From Pasteurellaceae bacterium 15-036681 (GTDB lineage: Bacteria > Pseudomonadota > Gammaproteobacteria > Enterobacterales > Pasteurellaceae): a DNA stretch of 64,000 bases. Below are positions 8,882-19,206 of the stretch, piece after piece. The position numbers and the translations under genes are program-made. How positions within the stretch are numbered: position 1 is the stretch's first letter; each line of letters opens with the position of its first letter. Location of the stretch: positions 1 to 64,000 of the forward strand of contig MQVI01000001.1 in assembly GCA_002002485.1 (NCBI GenBank), written 5' to 3'. The notes under the pieces were generated by a model. That model did not search any database. It had not been told where the DNA came from and worked only from the letters and a program-made list of their open reading frames with translations.

Positions 8882-11800
8882 CTACTTCATCGCCACACTT
8901 AGCCACTTTCTCATAGTCACTTCGTCCCAACCTTTGCGTTTTGCATAGTCTAACGCTTGGTCTTCGTCAATTCTGCCTAAGGTGAAGTATTCACTCGCAG
9001 GGTGAGTGAAATACCAACCGCAGACGGAAGCAGCAGGCCACATTGCGTAGCTTTCGGTGAGCTTCATACCCACTCGTTTTTCTACTTCCAATAAGTCCCA
9101 AATAATCTCTTTTTCAGTATGTTCAGGACAGCTTGGGTAACCCGGAGCTGGACGGATACCGATATATTTTTCATCAATTAGATCTTGATTATTGAATGGT
9201 TCATCAGCTGAATAGCCCCAAATCTTAGTACGTAATTGATAGTGTAAATATTCCGCCATGGCTTCGGCTAAACGGTCGCCTACGGCTTGAAGTAGGATTG
9301 CGTTATAGTCATCGCCTGCGGCTTTGTAGCCTTCAACTAAGTCATGTTCTTCTAAACCTGCACATACCGCAAACATACCTAACCAGTCTTTTTGACCACT
9401 TGCTTTATCGGCGATAAAGTCGCTTAATGCGAAGTTATATGGGCTCTTACTGTTTTTGGTGCGTTCAGTTTGTTGGCGTAAGTGATAAGATTTACCGACT
9501 ACTTGGGTGCGTTCTTCATCGCCGAAAATAGTAATATCATCGCCATCACGTTCCGCAGGGAAGATCCCTAAAATACCGCTTGGGCGGAGTTTGCCATTTT
9601 CGGTTAATTGATCGAGCACCACTTGGGCATCATTCCATACCTTACGAGCTTCTTCGCCACCTTCTGGATAATCAAAGGCATCAGGATAACCGCCCATTAA
9701 GCCCCATACGCGGAAGAATGGTGACCAGTCGATATAAGGGCGTAAAGTATCAATCGAAACATGTTTAAATTCGGTAATCCACGGCTGATTTGGCTGTGGT
9801 ACTTGGTAATCTGCCCATTCGCCCGAGAAACCGTCAAAGCGGTTTTTACGAGCATCTTCAATCGCCAGCTGTTTTTTCAACGGCTTACGGGTTGAGAATT
9901 TACGTTGAATATCTTCATATTCCTGTTTTAACTGCGCCCAAAGTTCCGCTTTGGTGTCTGGTTTCATTAAGGCTGCACAAGCGGTTACGGCACGTGAAGC
10001 ATTGGTTGTATAAACCACTTCATAAGCATATTTCGGGTAGAGCTTGATTGCGGTATGCTCTTTAGAAGTTGTTGCACCGCCGATCATCACAGGCAGATTT
10101 AACTTCAAGCGGGTCATTTCACTTAAGAAATATTCCATTTCATCAAGAGAAGGAGTAATCAGACCGCTTAATGCGATAACGTCCGCTTTTTCTCTAATTG
10201 CCGTTTCGATAATACGATCCGCAGGCACCATAACCCCTAAGTCGATTACTTCAAAGTTATTACACTGCATCACCACACTCACGATATTTTTACCAATATC
10301 GTGTACGTCGCCTTTCACCGTTGCAATGACCACTTTACCGTTTGATGAGCCTTTTTGCTTAGTTGCATTGATAAATGGCTCAAGGTACGCCACCGACTGT
10401 TTCATTACACGTGCTGATTTCACCACTTGTGGTAGGAACATTTTACCGTCGCCAAATAACTCACCGACTACATCCATACCTGCCATTAACGGCCCTTCGA
10501 TCACTTCTAATGGTGTGCTAAATTGCTGACGAGCTTCTTCGGTATCTTCAATAATATAGGTCGTAATCCCTTTTACTAAGGCGTGTTTTAAACGTTCTTC
10601 CACAGGTAAATTACGCCATTCTGCCACCGTATTTTCATCGGCACTCTCTTTACCCATATTGCGATATTTTTCGGCAAGATCGAGTAGGCGTTCTGTCGCA
10701 TCTGGGCTACGGTTTAATACCGCATCTTCGACGGTTTCACGCAGTTCAGGATCGAGATCGTCATAAATTGCAAGTTGCCCTGCATTGACGATCCCCATAT
10801 CCATACCGACTTTGATCGCATGGTATAGGAATACAGCGTGGATCGCTTCACGCATCAGATTGTTGCCACGAAATGAGAACGAGATATTCGATACACCGCC
10901 TGAAATCTTCGCATAAGGCAAGGTTTTCTTAATACGTTCAACGGCATTGATAAAGTCCACACCGTAGTTGTTGTGTTCTTCAATCCCTGTACCAATTGCG
11001 AAAATATTTGGATCGAAAATAATATCTTCTGGCGGGAAGCCAACTTGATTAACCAAAATATCGTAAGCACGGCTACAGATTTCCACTTTGCGCTCTTCGG
11101 TATCCGCTTGGCCGACTTCATCAAATGCCATCACCACCACAGCGGCACCATAGCGGCGTACAATCTTAGCGTGGTGAATAAACTTCTCTTCGCCTTCTTT
11201 TAGGGAAATTGAGTTCACAATCCCTTTACCTTGAATGGATTGTAAACCGGCTTCAATCACTTCCCATTTTGATGAATCCACCATCACTGGCACTTTCGAT
11301 GCATCGGGTTCCGTTGCCATAATATTGAGGAAACGGGTCATACATTTTTCAGAGTCGAGTAGGGCTTCGTCCATATTGATGTCGATAACCTGTGCGCCGT
11401 TTTCCACTTGGTCAATGGCAATTTCAATCGCTTCGCTGAATTTTTCTTCTTTAATTAAGCGTTTGAATTTTGCTGAACCTGTTACGTTATTACGCTCACC
11501 CACGTTCACAAATAGGCTATTTTCATCAATGGTTAATGGCTCTAAACCTGATAAACGCATTGCTCGTTTAATGGTTGGCAATGGGCGTGGCTTAATCCCT
11601 TCCATTGCTTCGCTAAATGCTTTGATATGTTCTGGAGTGGTACCACAACAACCACCAACAATATTTAAGAAACCGCTTTCCGCCCACTCTTTTAATTGCG
11701 CCGCCATCTCTTCTGCACCTAAATCGTAGCCACCAAAGGCATTTGGTAAGCCTGCATTCGGGTGTGAAGAGACGTAGCATTCACAAATTTGTGAAAGCTG

Positions 11801-12571
11801 TTCCATATATTGACGTAACTCTTTCGGGCCTAATGCACAGTTTAAGCCGAATGAAATCGGTTTTGCGTGGCGCAGAGAGTTGTAGAATGCTTCGGTTGTT
11901 TGACCTGAAAGGGTACGGCCTGAAGCATCGGTAATGGTGCCTGAAATCATAATCGGCAAGCTGTAGCCGATCTCTTCAAATACCGTATCAATCGCATAAA
12001 CCGCAGCTTTGGCATTGAGAGTATCGAAGATCGTTTCGATCATAATAATATCCGAACCACCTTCAATTAAACCACGGGTCGCTTCTGCATAAGCTTCGAC
12101 TAACTGCATAAAGGTGATATTACGGAAAGATGGATCGTTTACGTTTGGCGAGATCGACGCGGTACGGTTAGTAGGGCCTAAAATACCTGCCACAAAACGT
12201 GGTTTTTCAGGGGTTGAATATTTATCCGCTGCCATACGAGCCAATTTCGCCCCCGCAAAATTAAGCTCATAGGCAATGGCTTCTAAATCGTAGTCTGCTT
12301 GGGCAATAGTGGTTGATGAAAAGGTGTTGGTTTCAATAATATCCGCACCTGCTTCTAAATATTGCTCATGAATAGATTTGATAAGTAGTGGCTGTGTAAG
12401 GGTTAATAAGTCATTGTTACCACGTAGATCTACGGGGCTATCCTTAAAACGCTCTCCACGGAAATCTTCTTCTTTAAGTTTATATTTTTGGATCATAGTC
12501 CCCATCGCACCATCTAAAATTAAGATGCGTTGGGCAAGAGCTTGTTCAAGTTGTTGTGTTTGGTTTTTCAT
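8882..12571 (-). CDS. metH: cobalamin-dependent methionine synthase
   Basis: Transfers the methyl group of 5-methyltetrahydrofolate to homocysteine through methylcobalamin. At 1229 residues it has the full modular order: homocysteine domain (about 1-330, start LDGAMGTM, zinc cysteines in LNCALG and [10 protein letters not shown]), pterin-binding domain (about 350-640, [11 protein letters not shown]), cobalamin domain with the D-x-H-x-x-G motif ([11 protein letters not shown], near residue 755) and GGATTS, and the SAM-binding reactivation domain (about 910-1229, [15 protein letters not shown]). No cobalamin riboswitch is seen in the 150 bp upstream. An exact uptake signal lies inside the gene at 9977. 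Confidence 0.97.
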   Translation of the reverse strand: MKNQTQQLEQALAQRILILDGAMGTMIQKYKLKEEDFRGERFKDSPVDLRGNNDLLTLTQPLLIKSIHEQYLEAGADIIETNTFSSTTIAQADYDLEAIAYELNFAGAKLARMAADKYSTPEKPRFVAGILGPTNRTASISPNVNDPSFRNITFMQLVEAYAEATRGLIEGGSDIIMIETIFDTLNAKAAVYAIDTVFEEIGYSLPIMISGTITDASGRTLSGQTTEAFYNSLRHAKPISFGLNCALGPKELRQYMEQLSQICECYVSSHPNAGLPNAFGGYDLGAEEMAAQLKEWAESGFLNIVGGCCGTTPEHIKAFSEAMEGIKPRPLPTIKRAMRLSGLEPLTIDENSLFVNVGERNNVTGSAKFKRLIKEEKFSEAIEIAIDQVENGAQVIDINMDEALLDSEKCMTRFLNIMATEPDASKVPVMVDSSKWEVIEAGLQSIQGKGIVNSISLKEGEEKFIHHAKIVRRYGAAVVVMAFDEVGQADTEERKVEICSRAYDILVNQVGFPPEDIIFDPNIFAIGTGIEEHNNYGVDFINAVERIKKTLPYAKISGGVSNISFSFRGNNLMREAIHAVFLYHAIKVGMDMGIVNAGQLAIYDDLDPELRETVEDAVLNRSPDATERLLDLAEKYRNMGKESADENTVAEWRNLPVEERLKHALVKGITTYIIEDTEEARQQFSTPLEVIEGPLMAGMDVVGELFGDGKMFLPQVVKSARVMKQSVAYLEPFINATKQKGSSNGKVVIATVKGDVHDIGKNIVSVVMQCNNFEVIDLGVMVPADRIIETAIREKADVIALSGLITPSLDEMEYFLSEMTRLKLNLPVMIGGATTSKEHTAIKLYPKYAYEVVYTTNASRAVTACAALMKPDTKAELWAQLKQEYEDIQRKFSTRKPLKKQLAIEDARKNRFDGFSGEWADYQVPQPNQPWITEFKHVSIDTLRPYIDWSPFFRVWGLMGGYPDAFDYPEGGEEARKVWNDAQVVLDQLTENGKLRPSGILGIFPAERDGDDITIFGDEERTQVVGKSYHLRQQTERTKNSKSPYNFALSDFIADKASGQKDWLGMFAVCAGLEEHDLVEGYKAAGDDYNAILLQAVGDRLAEAMAEYLHYQLRTKIWGYSADEPFNNQDLIDEKYIGIRPAPGYPSCPEHTEKEIIWDLLEVEKRVGMKLTESYAMWPAASVCGWYFTHPASEYFTLGRIDEDQALDYAKRKGWDEVTMRKWLSVAMK

Positions 12572-12724
12572 TGTTGTAATCCTGTTTTTTAATTAGGTAT
12601 AAATTACCTGAAATGTGCGTTTATTAAAATAAGAAATTTGCAAAAAATGATGAAGATCATACCGCTTGTTGCGAATTTGATATAAGGTGTGGGCAAATTA
12701 AATTTATATTTTAAGGAGACATAA

Positions 12725-13519
12725 ATGACAAACCTTGCCCCTGAATTAAAATTAGTAAAATACAACCAACTGAATGTTATTGAAATTACTCACCCCAAAT
12801 GCACTGCAAAGATTGCCTTGCAAGGCGCACATCTCTTTAGTTGGCAACCTATTCACACTAAACAAGATGTATTTTGGTTAAGTGAAATTGAGCCTTTCAC
12901 ACAAGGCAATGCCATTCGTGGTGGTGTGCCAATTTGCTATCCTTGGTTTGGAGCTGGGCTTGAAGGTGATAAATCCCCCTCACATGGTTATGCTCGTATC
13001 AGCGAATGGCAATTAGTATCTCATCATGTTGATCAAGATAAAGTGATTATTGAAATAGGTTTAAATGATAAGGCGAAAGTGGTTATGGAGCTTGGTGAAA
13101 TTTGTCAAATCAGCTTTACTCACTTATCTACTCAAGAAGCTCAAGTGGCATTGCATAGCTATTTTAATGTGGGCGATATTGCTCAAATTGAAGTGCAAGG
13201 TTTGCCAACTACTTGCTTTAATTCATTGACTAAAACTCAGCAAGCGGTTGTTTCGCCTAGAAAAATTGCTGAAAATGTGGATTGCATCTATTCCACACAA
13301 AGTCATTCAATCAATGTGATTCAAGATGATAGATTCCAACGTCAAATCGAGATTGAACATAACAATGCAACGGATATTGTATTGTGGAATCCTTGGCATA
13401 AAGCAACAAGTGGCATGAGTGAGATTGGTTATCAGACGATGGTGTGCGTGGAAACCGCTCGTGTGCATAAATTACTGAAGCAAAATGAGCTGGTGAGTGT
13501 AACAGTTCGTGTTAAATAA
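12725..13519 (+). CDS. D-hexose-6-phosphate mutarotase (YeaD-like)
   Basis: A 264-residue aldose 1-epimerase-like protein of the glucose-6-phosphate 1-epimerase subgroup, which interconverts the anomers of hexose 6-phosphates. Family segments are visible: QGAHLFSWQP, WLSEIEPFTQGNAIRGGVPICYPWFG, the HGYAR loop with the catalytic histidine, LHSYFNVGD, and IVLWNPW near the C-terminus. A good ribosome site (AAGGAGACATAA) precedes the ATG. It stands alone between metH (divergent) and a TetR-type regulator (convergent). Confidence 0.9.
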   Translation: MTNLAPELKLVKYNQLNVIEITHPKCTAKIALQGAHLFSWQPIHTKQDVFWLSEIEPFTQGNAIRGGVPICYPWFGAGLEGDKSPSHGYARISEWQLVSHHVDQDKVIIEIGLNDKAKVVMELGEICQISFTHLSTQEAQVALHSYFNVGDIAQIEVQGLPTTCFNSLTKTQQAVVSPRKIAENVDCIYSTQSHSINVIQDDRFQRQIEIEHNNATDIVLWNPWHKATSGMSEIGYQTMVCVETARVHKLLKQNELVSVTVRVK

Positions 13520-13525
13520 TACATA

Positions 13526-13552
13526 CCCCGATAATGACAAAATCAATCGGGG
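13526..13552. terminator. shared terminator of convergent genes
   Basis: Inverted repeat CCCCGAT (13526-13532) and ATCGGGG (13546-13552) with a 13-nt loop lies between the mutarotase gene and the convergent regulator. T-rich sequence follows the stem on the plus strand (TTATTTAATT). Confidence 0.65.
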
Positions 13553-14110
13553 TTATTTAATTATCATTTTATCAAATAATAACTGTAAATTTTCAAAGAT
13601 TCGTACTGTATCTGGCGTCTTGTCTTGGTCAATCATAAATTGCATGGTCCCTAAAGCAAGAATTGCATAAATGTGTCCTTGAAATTCTAAATCTACATAA
13701 ACATCAAGAGATTCAAGACTTAGCATATCAATGTAGCGCTGTTTGATCATTCGGTACATATCTTGCTTAAGATGAATCTTTGGTGTTTCTATTTTGCATA
13801 ACAGCTGGAGAGTTCGCTTATTTTTAATCAGTAAGGGGGATACCTGCTGTGCAAACTGCAAGCTGGGTTCAGAGAAACGTTTATCTAACATAGGGAGTAC
13901 CACTTGTTGCTTAAACTCCTCTATTAACATCTTAGCTAGTATATTTTTGTTTGGGTAATGTTTATAGAATGTCGTGCGATTTATCTGGGCCCCATCTAGG
14001 ATATCCTGTACAGTAATTTCCTCAAACTCTTTCTGTTCGAGCAAAGTAAAAAAAGCCTCTTTAATACTTTTGGCAGTTTTAATTGCCCGAACATCTGCTT
14101 TATTTATCAT
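13553..14110 (-). CDS. TetR-family regulator of the adjacent efflux operon
   Basis: A 185-residue TetR/AcrR-type repressor. The N-terminal helix-turn-helix is clear: IKEAFFTLLEQKEFEEITVQDI, then GAQINRTTFYKHYPNK (about residues 30-50). The C-terminal ligand domain is not closely recognisable. ATG 14110 gives MINKADVRAIK, and I prefer it to the open frame back to 14176, which would add an atypical extension. It diverges from an ABC-type efflux operon starting at 14260, so it most likely represses that operon and itself from the shared 149-bp region. Confidence 0.85.
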   Translation of the reverse strand: MINKADVRAIKTAKSIKEAFFTLLEQKEFEEITVQDILDGAQINRTTFYKHYPNKNILAKMLIEEFKQQVVLPMLDKRFSEPSLQFAQQVSPLLIKNKRTLQLLCKIETPKIHLKQDMYRMIKQRYIDMLSLESLDVYVDLEFQGHIYAILALGTMQFMIDQDKTPDTVRIFENLQLLFDKMIIK

Positions 14111-14259
14111 AGCCACTCGTCCATTTTTATACCATATAACCAACAATATAGTCATTTTTGTATGCTTAAGCAACATTTAATCGCTTTTTGATGATTGCTG
14201 AAAAAATCCATCGAGTTAAACTAATCCTGTTGATTATTTTAGCAATAGTCGAGGATAAA
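14111..14259. promoter_or_regulatory. divergent control region, regulator/efflux operon
   Basis: The 149-bp AT-rich region between divergent start codons must hold both promoters. A perfect 10-bp palindrome, TGCTTAAGCA, lies at 14163-14172 and is a candidate half of a TetR operator. No strong -35/-10 pair stands out, so the operator call is tentative. Confidence 0.4.
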
Positions 14260-15315
14260 ATGAAAAAAGTATGGATTTTAATCGTAATTTTACTACTCTG
14301 TGGCGTAGCATTCTATTTCAAACAACATAGCACATTTACCCAAACCACAGGAATAGCGAGTGTGAATGGGCGCTTGGAATTGTCGCGCTTAGATATTGCC
14401 ACCTTGTCCCCCGGTCGAGTAGAAGAAATCTATATCAATGAGGGCGAAGACGTGGCACAAGGTGCACGATTGGCGCGTTTATCCTCTTCCCATATCCAAA
14501 GCCAAGTCGATGCCTCTCTCGCCCAAATTCAAGCCGCACAAGCACAAATTGATAGCACAAAAGCGCAAAAACAACGAGCAACCGAGACAGTCAGTCGCGC
14601 CATTGCTGAAATAAAGGCGCAACAACAGCAATTAACTGTCGCAAAATTAGAGTTTGATAATGCACGTAAACTACGTCGGGATAATTTAATTTCAATCAGC
14701 GAATTAGAACGCCGTGAAGCCAGTTACAAAGCTGCCCAAGCAGCCGTAGAAAGTGTAAAAGCAGTGCGTTCAGAAGCGGAAGTAGCTGTTGCACAGGCAC
14801 AAGCGGCTATTTTCCAAGCACAAGCCATGTTAGAAAAAGCTGAAGCTGATTCATCCGGTGCGCAATCGCAACAAGAAGATATGTTGATCCGTGCACCAAA
14901 AGCAGGCCGAGTGGAATATAAAATCGCCGAGATTGGCTCGGTGCTAGGCGCAGGTGGACGCGTGGTGAGCCTGTTAGATCTATCCAATATTTACCTCAAT
15001 CTCTTTCTGCCTGCTCATCAATCCAATTTAGTGCGTATTAACGATGAAGCGCGAATTAAAATTGATGGTAGTGATTATGTTCTACCCGCCCGAGTCAGCT
15101 ATGTGGCAAGTAATGCACAATTTACCCCAAAATCAGTTGAAACGAGCGAAGAGCGCGCTAAATTGATGTTCAAAATTAAATTACAAATCCCAGAGGAAAT
15201 CGCAAAACGTTACAGCTCCTTGTTAAAAGGTGGAATGACGGCAGTAGGCTATGTGAAATACGATAGCCAAGCCGAATGGGGCGAAGACTTACAGGTGAAA
15301 TTACCAAATGAATAA
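14260..15315 (+). CDS. HlyD-family membrane fusion protein (YhiI-like)
   Basis: A 351-residue periplasmic adaptor of an ABC exporter. ATG 14260 follows CGAGGATAAA and gives MKKVWILIVILLLCG, a single N-terminal membrane anchor (residues 4-20). The frame opens earlier at 14188 but that start would place extra sequence before the anchor. After the anchor come a first lipoyl half (RLDIATLSPGRVEEIYI), a long alpha-helical coiled-coil hairpin rich in A and Q (about 80-210), the second lipoyl half (RAPKAGRVEYKIAEIGSVL), and a beta-barrel domain. The 3' end overlaps the ABC gene by 8 bp. Confidence 0.9.
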   Translation: MKKVWILIVILLLCGVAFYFKQHSTFTQTTGIASVNGRLELSRLDIATLSPGRVEEIYINEGEDVAQGARLARLSSSHIQSQVDASLAQIQAAQAQIDSTKAQKQRATETVSRAIAEIKAQQQQLTVAKLEFDNARKLRRDNLISISELERREASYKAAQAAVESVKAVRSEAEVAVAQAQAAIFQAQAMLEKAEADSSGAQSQQEDMLIRAPKAGRVEYKIAEIGSVLGAGGRVVSLLDLSNIYLNLFLPAHQSNLVRINDEARIKIDGSDYVLPARVSYVASNAQFTPKSVETSEERAKLMFKIKLQIPEEIAKRYSSLLKGGMTAVGYVKYDSQAEWGEDLQVKLPNE

Positions 15316-18040
15316 TCTTGCCGTTTATCTCTCCAATCTAAGCCATTACTATGGCAAAACGAATGCATTAAATGCAGTGAGTTTACAAATTCCACAAGGT
15401 CGGACTGTTGGGCTAATCGGTCCTGATGGCGTGGGTAAATCAACGTTGCTGTCATTAATTGCTGGAGTGAAGCTCATCCAGCAAGGTGAAGTAGAAGTAT
15501 TTGGCTTGGATATGGCAGAAAAACAAGCGCGTGGAAGCCTTTCCCATCGCATCGCATTTATGCCACAGGGCTTAGGTAAAAATCTCTATTTAACCCTCTC
15601 CATTTACGACAATGTCGATTTTCATGCTCGTCTATTTGGACTTTCCAGTACGCAACGCCAAGCTCGCATTGAACGTTTACTCAAAGCGACGGGATTATTA
15701 CCTTTTGCCGATCGACCTGCAGGTAAGCTTTCAGGTGGAATGAAACAGAAACTTAGCCTCTGCTGTGCCTTAATTCATCAACCAGATTTATTGATTTTAG
15801 ACGAACCAACCACGGGGGTTGATCCTCTTTCTCGCCGCCAGTTTTGGCAATTGGTAAAAGATCTCCGTGTTGAAAGTCCGCAGATGACGGTGATTGTCGC
15901 CACGGCCTATATTGATGAAGCCGAAAGTTTTGAATATGTGCTTGCGATGGATAATGGCAAATTGATTGCCGATAGCCCGACTCAGCAGCTGATTCGTGAA
16001 ACACACAGTGAGAATTTGGAGCAAGCCTACGTTAAATTATTGCCTTCCGAAAAACGCAGTAATGTGGATTTAGAGATTCCGCCTTTTGTGCAAGCTCCGA
16101 ATGAAGAATCCGTGATTGTGGCACAAGGATTAACCAAAAAATTTGATGATTTTGTGTCCGTTGATAATGTCAGCTTTATAATTCCACGTGGCGAGATTTT
16201 TGGCTTTTTAGGCTCGAATGGATGTGGAAAATCCACCACTATGAAGATGCTCACCGGATTACTCGATCCAACTGAAGGCTCAGCCACCTTACTAGGGCAG
16301 CCGATTGATGCTAGCGATATTAATACGCGTAAACGTGTCGGCTATATGTCTCAAGCATTCTCGTTGTATGAAGAGCTGACGGTGAAAGAGAACTTAACTC
16401 TACATGCTAAATTATTCCAAATTCCGAAACCCTCTTGGGTGGAATATGTAAACAATGCGATGACACAGTTCCATTTGAATGAATTAGCGAATAAGAAACC
16501 ATCTGACTTACCATTAGGCATTCGTCAACGCTTACAACTTGCAGCAGCCTGCTTGCACAAACCAGAAGTTCTGATTTTGGATGAACCAACCTCGGGAGTT
16601 GATCCTGCTGCACGTGACATGTTCTGGCAATATCTGATCAAACTCTCGCGAGAAGATAAAATCACTATATTTGTAACCACTCACTTTATGAATGAAGCCT
16701 CACGTTGTGATAGAGTCTCTCTTATGCACTGTGGGCGAGTTTTAGCGGTAGGTACACCCGAAGAACTACGTCTAATCAAACAAGCTCCAACCCTTGAAGA
16801 AGCCTTTATTCGCTATTTAGAAGAACAGATCAATGATATTACACAGCCAATCCGTGATGAAATTCAACAAGAAGCTGAAATACAGCCACAACAAGTGGAT
16901 AGATCCAACTCAAATTTTGCAAGTCGATTTAGCATGATTTGGACTTTTGCCGCGCGTGAAGGTAAGGAGCTATTGCGCGATAATATTCGCTTGTTCTTTG
17001 CGCTTTGTGGGCCAGTGATTATGCTACTAGCAATGGCTTCCAGTATTTCATTTGATCTTCACCCTGCTAAATTAAGCGTACTAGATCATGATAATAGCCA
17101 AGAAAGTCGCCAACTAATTGAGGCATTTGAAGGTTCACGCTATTTTATTCGACAAACCGATCTCATCTCTCCTGATGAAATCAACCCAACCCTGCAAACG
17201 CGAACCGCTAAAGTGGTGTTGGAAATTCCTGCAAATTTTGGTCGCGAGTTATTACGTTTACAACGTCCTGAAATTGCTATTTTTATTGATGGTGCATTTC
17301 CTGCTTCAGCAGAACACTTAAATGGCTCTGTACAAGGCGTACTTAGTCAATATATGCAGGAACTACTGCAGAAAAATGGCATAAATTATCCCATGACCAA
17401 TGTGACTGAGCCACGCATGGTCTATAATCAAGATTTTAAAAGCATCTTTGCGATGACCCCAAGTATCGTAATGTTAGCCATGATGATGATTCCTGCAATG
17501 ATGACTGCACTCAGTGTGGTGCGAGAAAAAGAGATTGGTAGCATAATGAATCTGTATGGTTCACCAGCTTCTAAATTTCAATTTTTACTTGGTAAGCAGT
17601 TACCTTATGTAGCCACTGCATTTGTCAGTTACTTAATTTTGATCACCGTGAGCATAACAGTATTTGGTGTACCAATTAAAGGTTCAATACCAGCCATGCT
17701 TTTTGGAATGCTACTCGGTATTCTTGCTTCTACTGGATTCGGTTTATTGGTATCGAGTTTTGTAAAATCACAAGTTGCAGCAATTTTTGCCACCGCTATT
17801 TTGATTATCATCCCAACCATCAACTTTTCTGGTATGTTAGCGCCAACGTCAACTTTAAATGGTGGAGTGTTAGTAATATCAAAAATCTTTCCAAGTTCGT
17901 GGGCGCAACTCATCAGCCTTGGTGGATTTACCAAAGGGTTAGGTTTTCCAGATATGCTACAGAGTTATCTTGCGCTGCTCATTATCTACTTATCTTACCT
18001 TAGTCTTGCCGTAATTTTGTTGAAAAAACAGGAGAAATAG
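15308..18040 (+). CDS. fused ABC exporter: two ATPase domains plus ABC-2 permease (RbbA/YhiH-like)
   Basis: A 910-residue fusion. ATPase domain 1 (about 5-240) has Walker A GPDGVGKS at 38-45, signature LSGGMKQKL and Walker B LLILDEPTTGVDP. ATPase domain 2 (about 268-500) has Walker A GSNGCGKS at 302-309 and Walker B VLILDEPTSGVDP, but its signature is LPLGIRQRL instead of LSGGQ. An ABC-2 permease domain follows (about 545-910) with an N-terminal membrane helix, a large periplasmic part and five C-terminal helices. It pairs with the separate permease that follows. RbbA of E. coli, a relative, was described as ribosome-associated; the operon here points to drug or lipid export. Confidence 0.9.
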   Translation: MNNLAVYLSNLSHYYGKTNALNAVSLQIPQGRTVGLIGPDGVGKSTLLSLIAGVKLIQQGEVEVFGLDMAEKQARGSLSHRIAFMPQGLGKNLYLTLSIYDNVDFHARLFGLSSTQRQARIERLLKATGLLPFADRPAGKLSGGMKQKLSLCCALIHQPDLLILDEPTTGVDPLSRRQFWQLVKDLRVESPQMTVIVATAYIDEAESFEYVLAMDNGKLIADSPTQQLIRETHSENLEQAYVKLLPSEKRSNVDLEIPPFVQAPNEESVIVAQGLTKKFDDFVSVDNVSFIIPRGEIFGFLGSNGCGKSTTMKMLTGLLDPTEGSATLLGQPIDASDINTRKRVGYMSQAFSLYEELTVKENLTLHAKLFQIPKPSWVEYVNNAMTQFHLNELANKKPSDLPLGIRQRLQLAAACLHKPEVLILDEPTSGVDPAARDMFWQYLIKLSREDKITIFVTTHFMNEASRCDRVSLMHCGRVLAVGTPEELRLIKQAPTLEEAFIRYLEEQINDITQPIRDEIQQEAEIQPQQVDRSNSNFASRFSMIWTFAAREGKELLRDNIRLFFALCGPVIMLLAMASSISFDLHPAKLSVLDHDNSQESRQLIEAFEGSRYFIRQTDLISPDEINPTLQTRTAKVVLEIPANFGRELLRLQRPEIAIFIDGAFPASAEHLNGSVQGVLSQYMQELLQKNGINYPMTNVTEPRMVYNQDFKSIFAMTPSIVMLAMMMIPAMMTALSVVREKEIGSIMNLYGSPASKFQFLLGKQLPYVATAFVSYLILITVSITVFGVPIKGSIPAMLFGMLLGILASTGFGLLVSSFVKSQVAAIFATAILIIIPTINFSGMLAPTSTLNGGVLVISKIFPSSWAQLISLGGFTKGLGFPDMLQSYLALLIIYLSYLSLAVILLKKQEK

Positions 18041-18041
18041 C

Positions 18042-19169
18042 ATGCTTCGTTGGTGTAGAAATGTCGGCTATTTATCAGTCAAAGAGCTTAAAAGTTTATT
18101 CAGCGATCTCGTATTAATTATTTTGATCTGTTACATGTTTTCCGCTGCATTGGTGATGATGGCCAAAAACGGCGCGATGGATGTAAAAAACGCATCAGTG
18201 GGGGTTGTGAATTATGATCGTTCTGCACTTTCTTATCAGCTCACAGATGCGCTGATAATGCCGTCTTTCAAAAAAGTGGAAGAGATTGATCCTAGCCAAG
18301 CCGATCGCTTAATGGATACAGGGCAATATACGTTTATTGTCGATATTCCTACAGGATATCAGCGTGATATATTAGCAGGTCGAAATCCGAAAATTCAGCT
18401 ACTAGTGGATGCCACAGCAATGTCTCAAGCAGGAATTGGTTCTTCATATATCACACAAATTTTTAATCGTGAAGTGCATCATTTTTTAGGTACCCAAACT
18501 CAGCAATTAGAGCCAATTCAAGCTGTCATTCATGTATTGCATAACCCCAATTATTCAAGTGAATGGTTTATGGGCACAGTGCAAATAGTATCGAGTTTGA
18601 CGCTATTAACACTACTTTTGGTTGGCTCTGCAGTGATTCGAGAAAGAGAACGCGGTACTATTGAACATTTATTAGTAATGCCTGTTTATGCGAGTGAAAT
18701 TGCGATAGCAAAAATTGTGGCCAATGGCTTAGTGTTACTGATTGTATCCTCGGTTTCATTATATTTAATTGTAAGCCGTTTTCTTGGTTTACCTCTCACT
18801 CTAAGCTCTATTGCAATTTTTGCGTTAGGAGTAGCAATTTTCTTATTTTCTATTGCTTCACTTGGGATTCTTCTGGCAATTTTCGCCCCAACCATGCCAC
18901 AATTTGGCTTACTGGCCACGCCGGTTTTCTTAGTGATGTACATGTTGTCTGGTACACTTTCGCCTTTAGAAAATATGCCTCAATTAGCGCAACAAATTAC
19001 TCAATTTTCACCACTCACTATCTTGGGATCTTATACACAAGATGTATTGTTTAGAGGCGCGAGGCTGGATATTGTTTGGCCTCATCTAATAAAAATGGTG
19101 GGCATCGGCATACTATTTTTAAGCCTTGCCTTGATACAGTTTAAATCAATGTTATCCAGACAAGGTTAA
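18042..19169 (+). CDS. ABC-2 type permease (YhhJ-like)
   Basis: A 375-residue inner-membrane permease of the ABC-2 family. One membrane helix lies near residues 20-40, then a periplasmic domain (about 45-170), then five helices. The ABC-2 signature region is recognisable from VIRERERGTIEHLLVMPV onward. The start codon lies one base after the stop of the preceding ABC gene, so translation is coupled. With the permease half of the ABC fusion it would form the two transmembrane halves of the exporter. Confidence 0.9.
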   Translation: MLRWCRNVGYLSVKELKSLFSDLVLIILICYMFSAALVMMAKNGAMDVKNASVGVVNYDRSALSYQLTDALIMPSFKKVEEIDPSQADRLMDTGQYTFIVDIPTGYQRDILAGRNPKIQLLVDATAMSQAGIGSSYITQIFNREVHHFLGTQTQQLEPIQAVIHVLHNPNYSSEWFMGTVQIVSSLTLLTLLLVGSAVIRERERGTIEHLLVMPVYASEIAIAKIVANGLVLLIVSSVSLYLIVSRFLGLPLTLSSIAIFALGVAIFLFSIASLGILLAIFAPTMPQFGLLATPVFLVMYMLSGTLSPLENMPQLAQQITQFSPLTILGSYTQDVLFRGARLDIVWPHLIKMVGIGILFLSLALIQFKSMLSRQG

Positions 19170-19206
19170 TACGGACTATTTCACTCTAGAACTTAAGGAT
19201 ATTGCG

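Noticed and set aside
12572-12724. Cobalamin riboswitch or methionine-box control upstream of metH.
   Set aside because: I looked for a B12-box and for tandem MET boxes in the 150 bp and saw neither.
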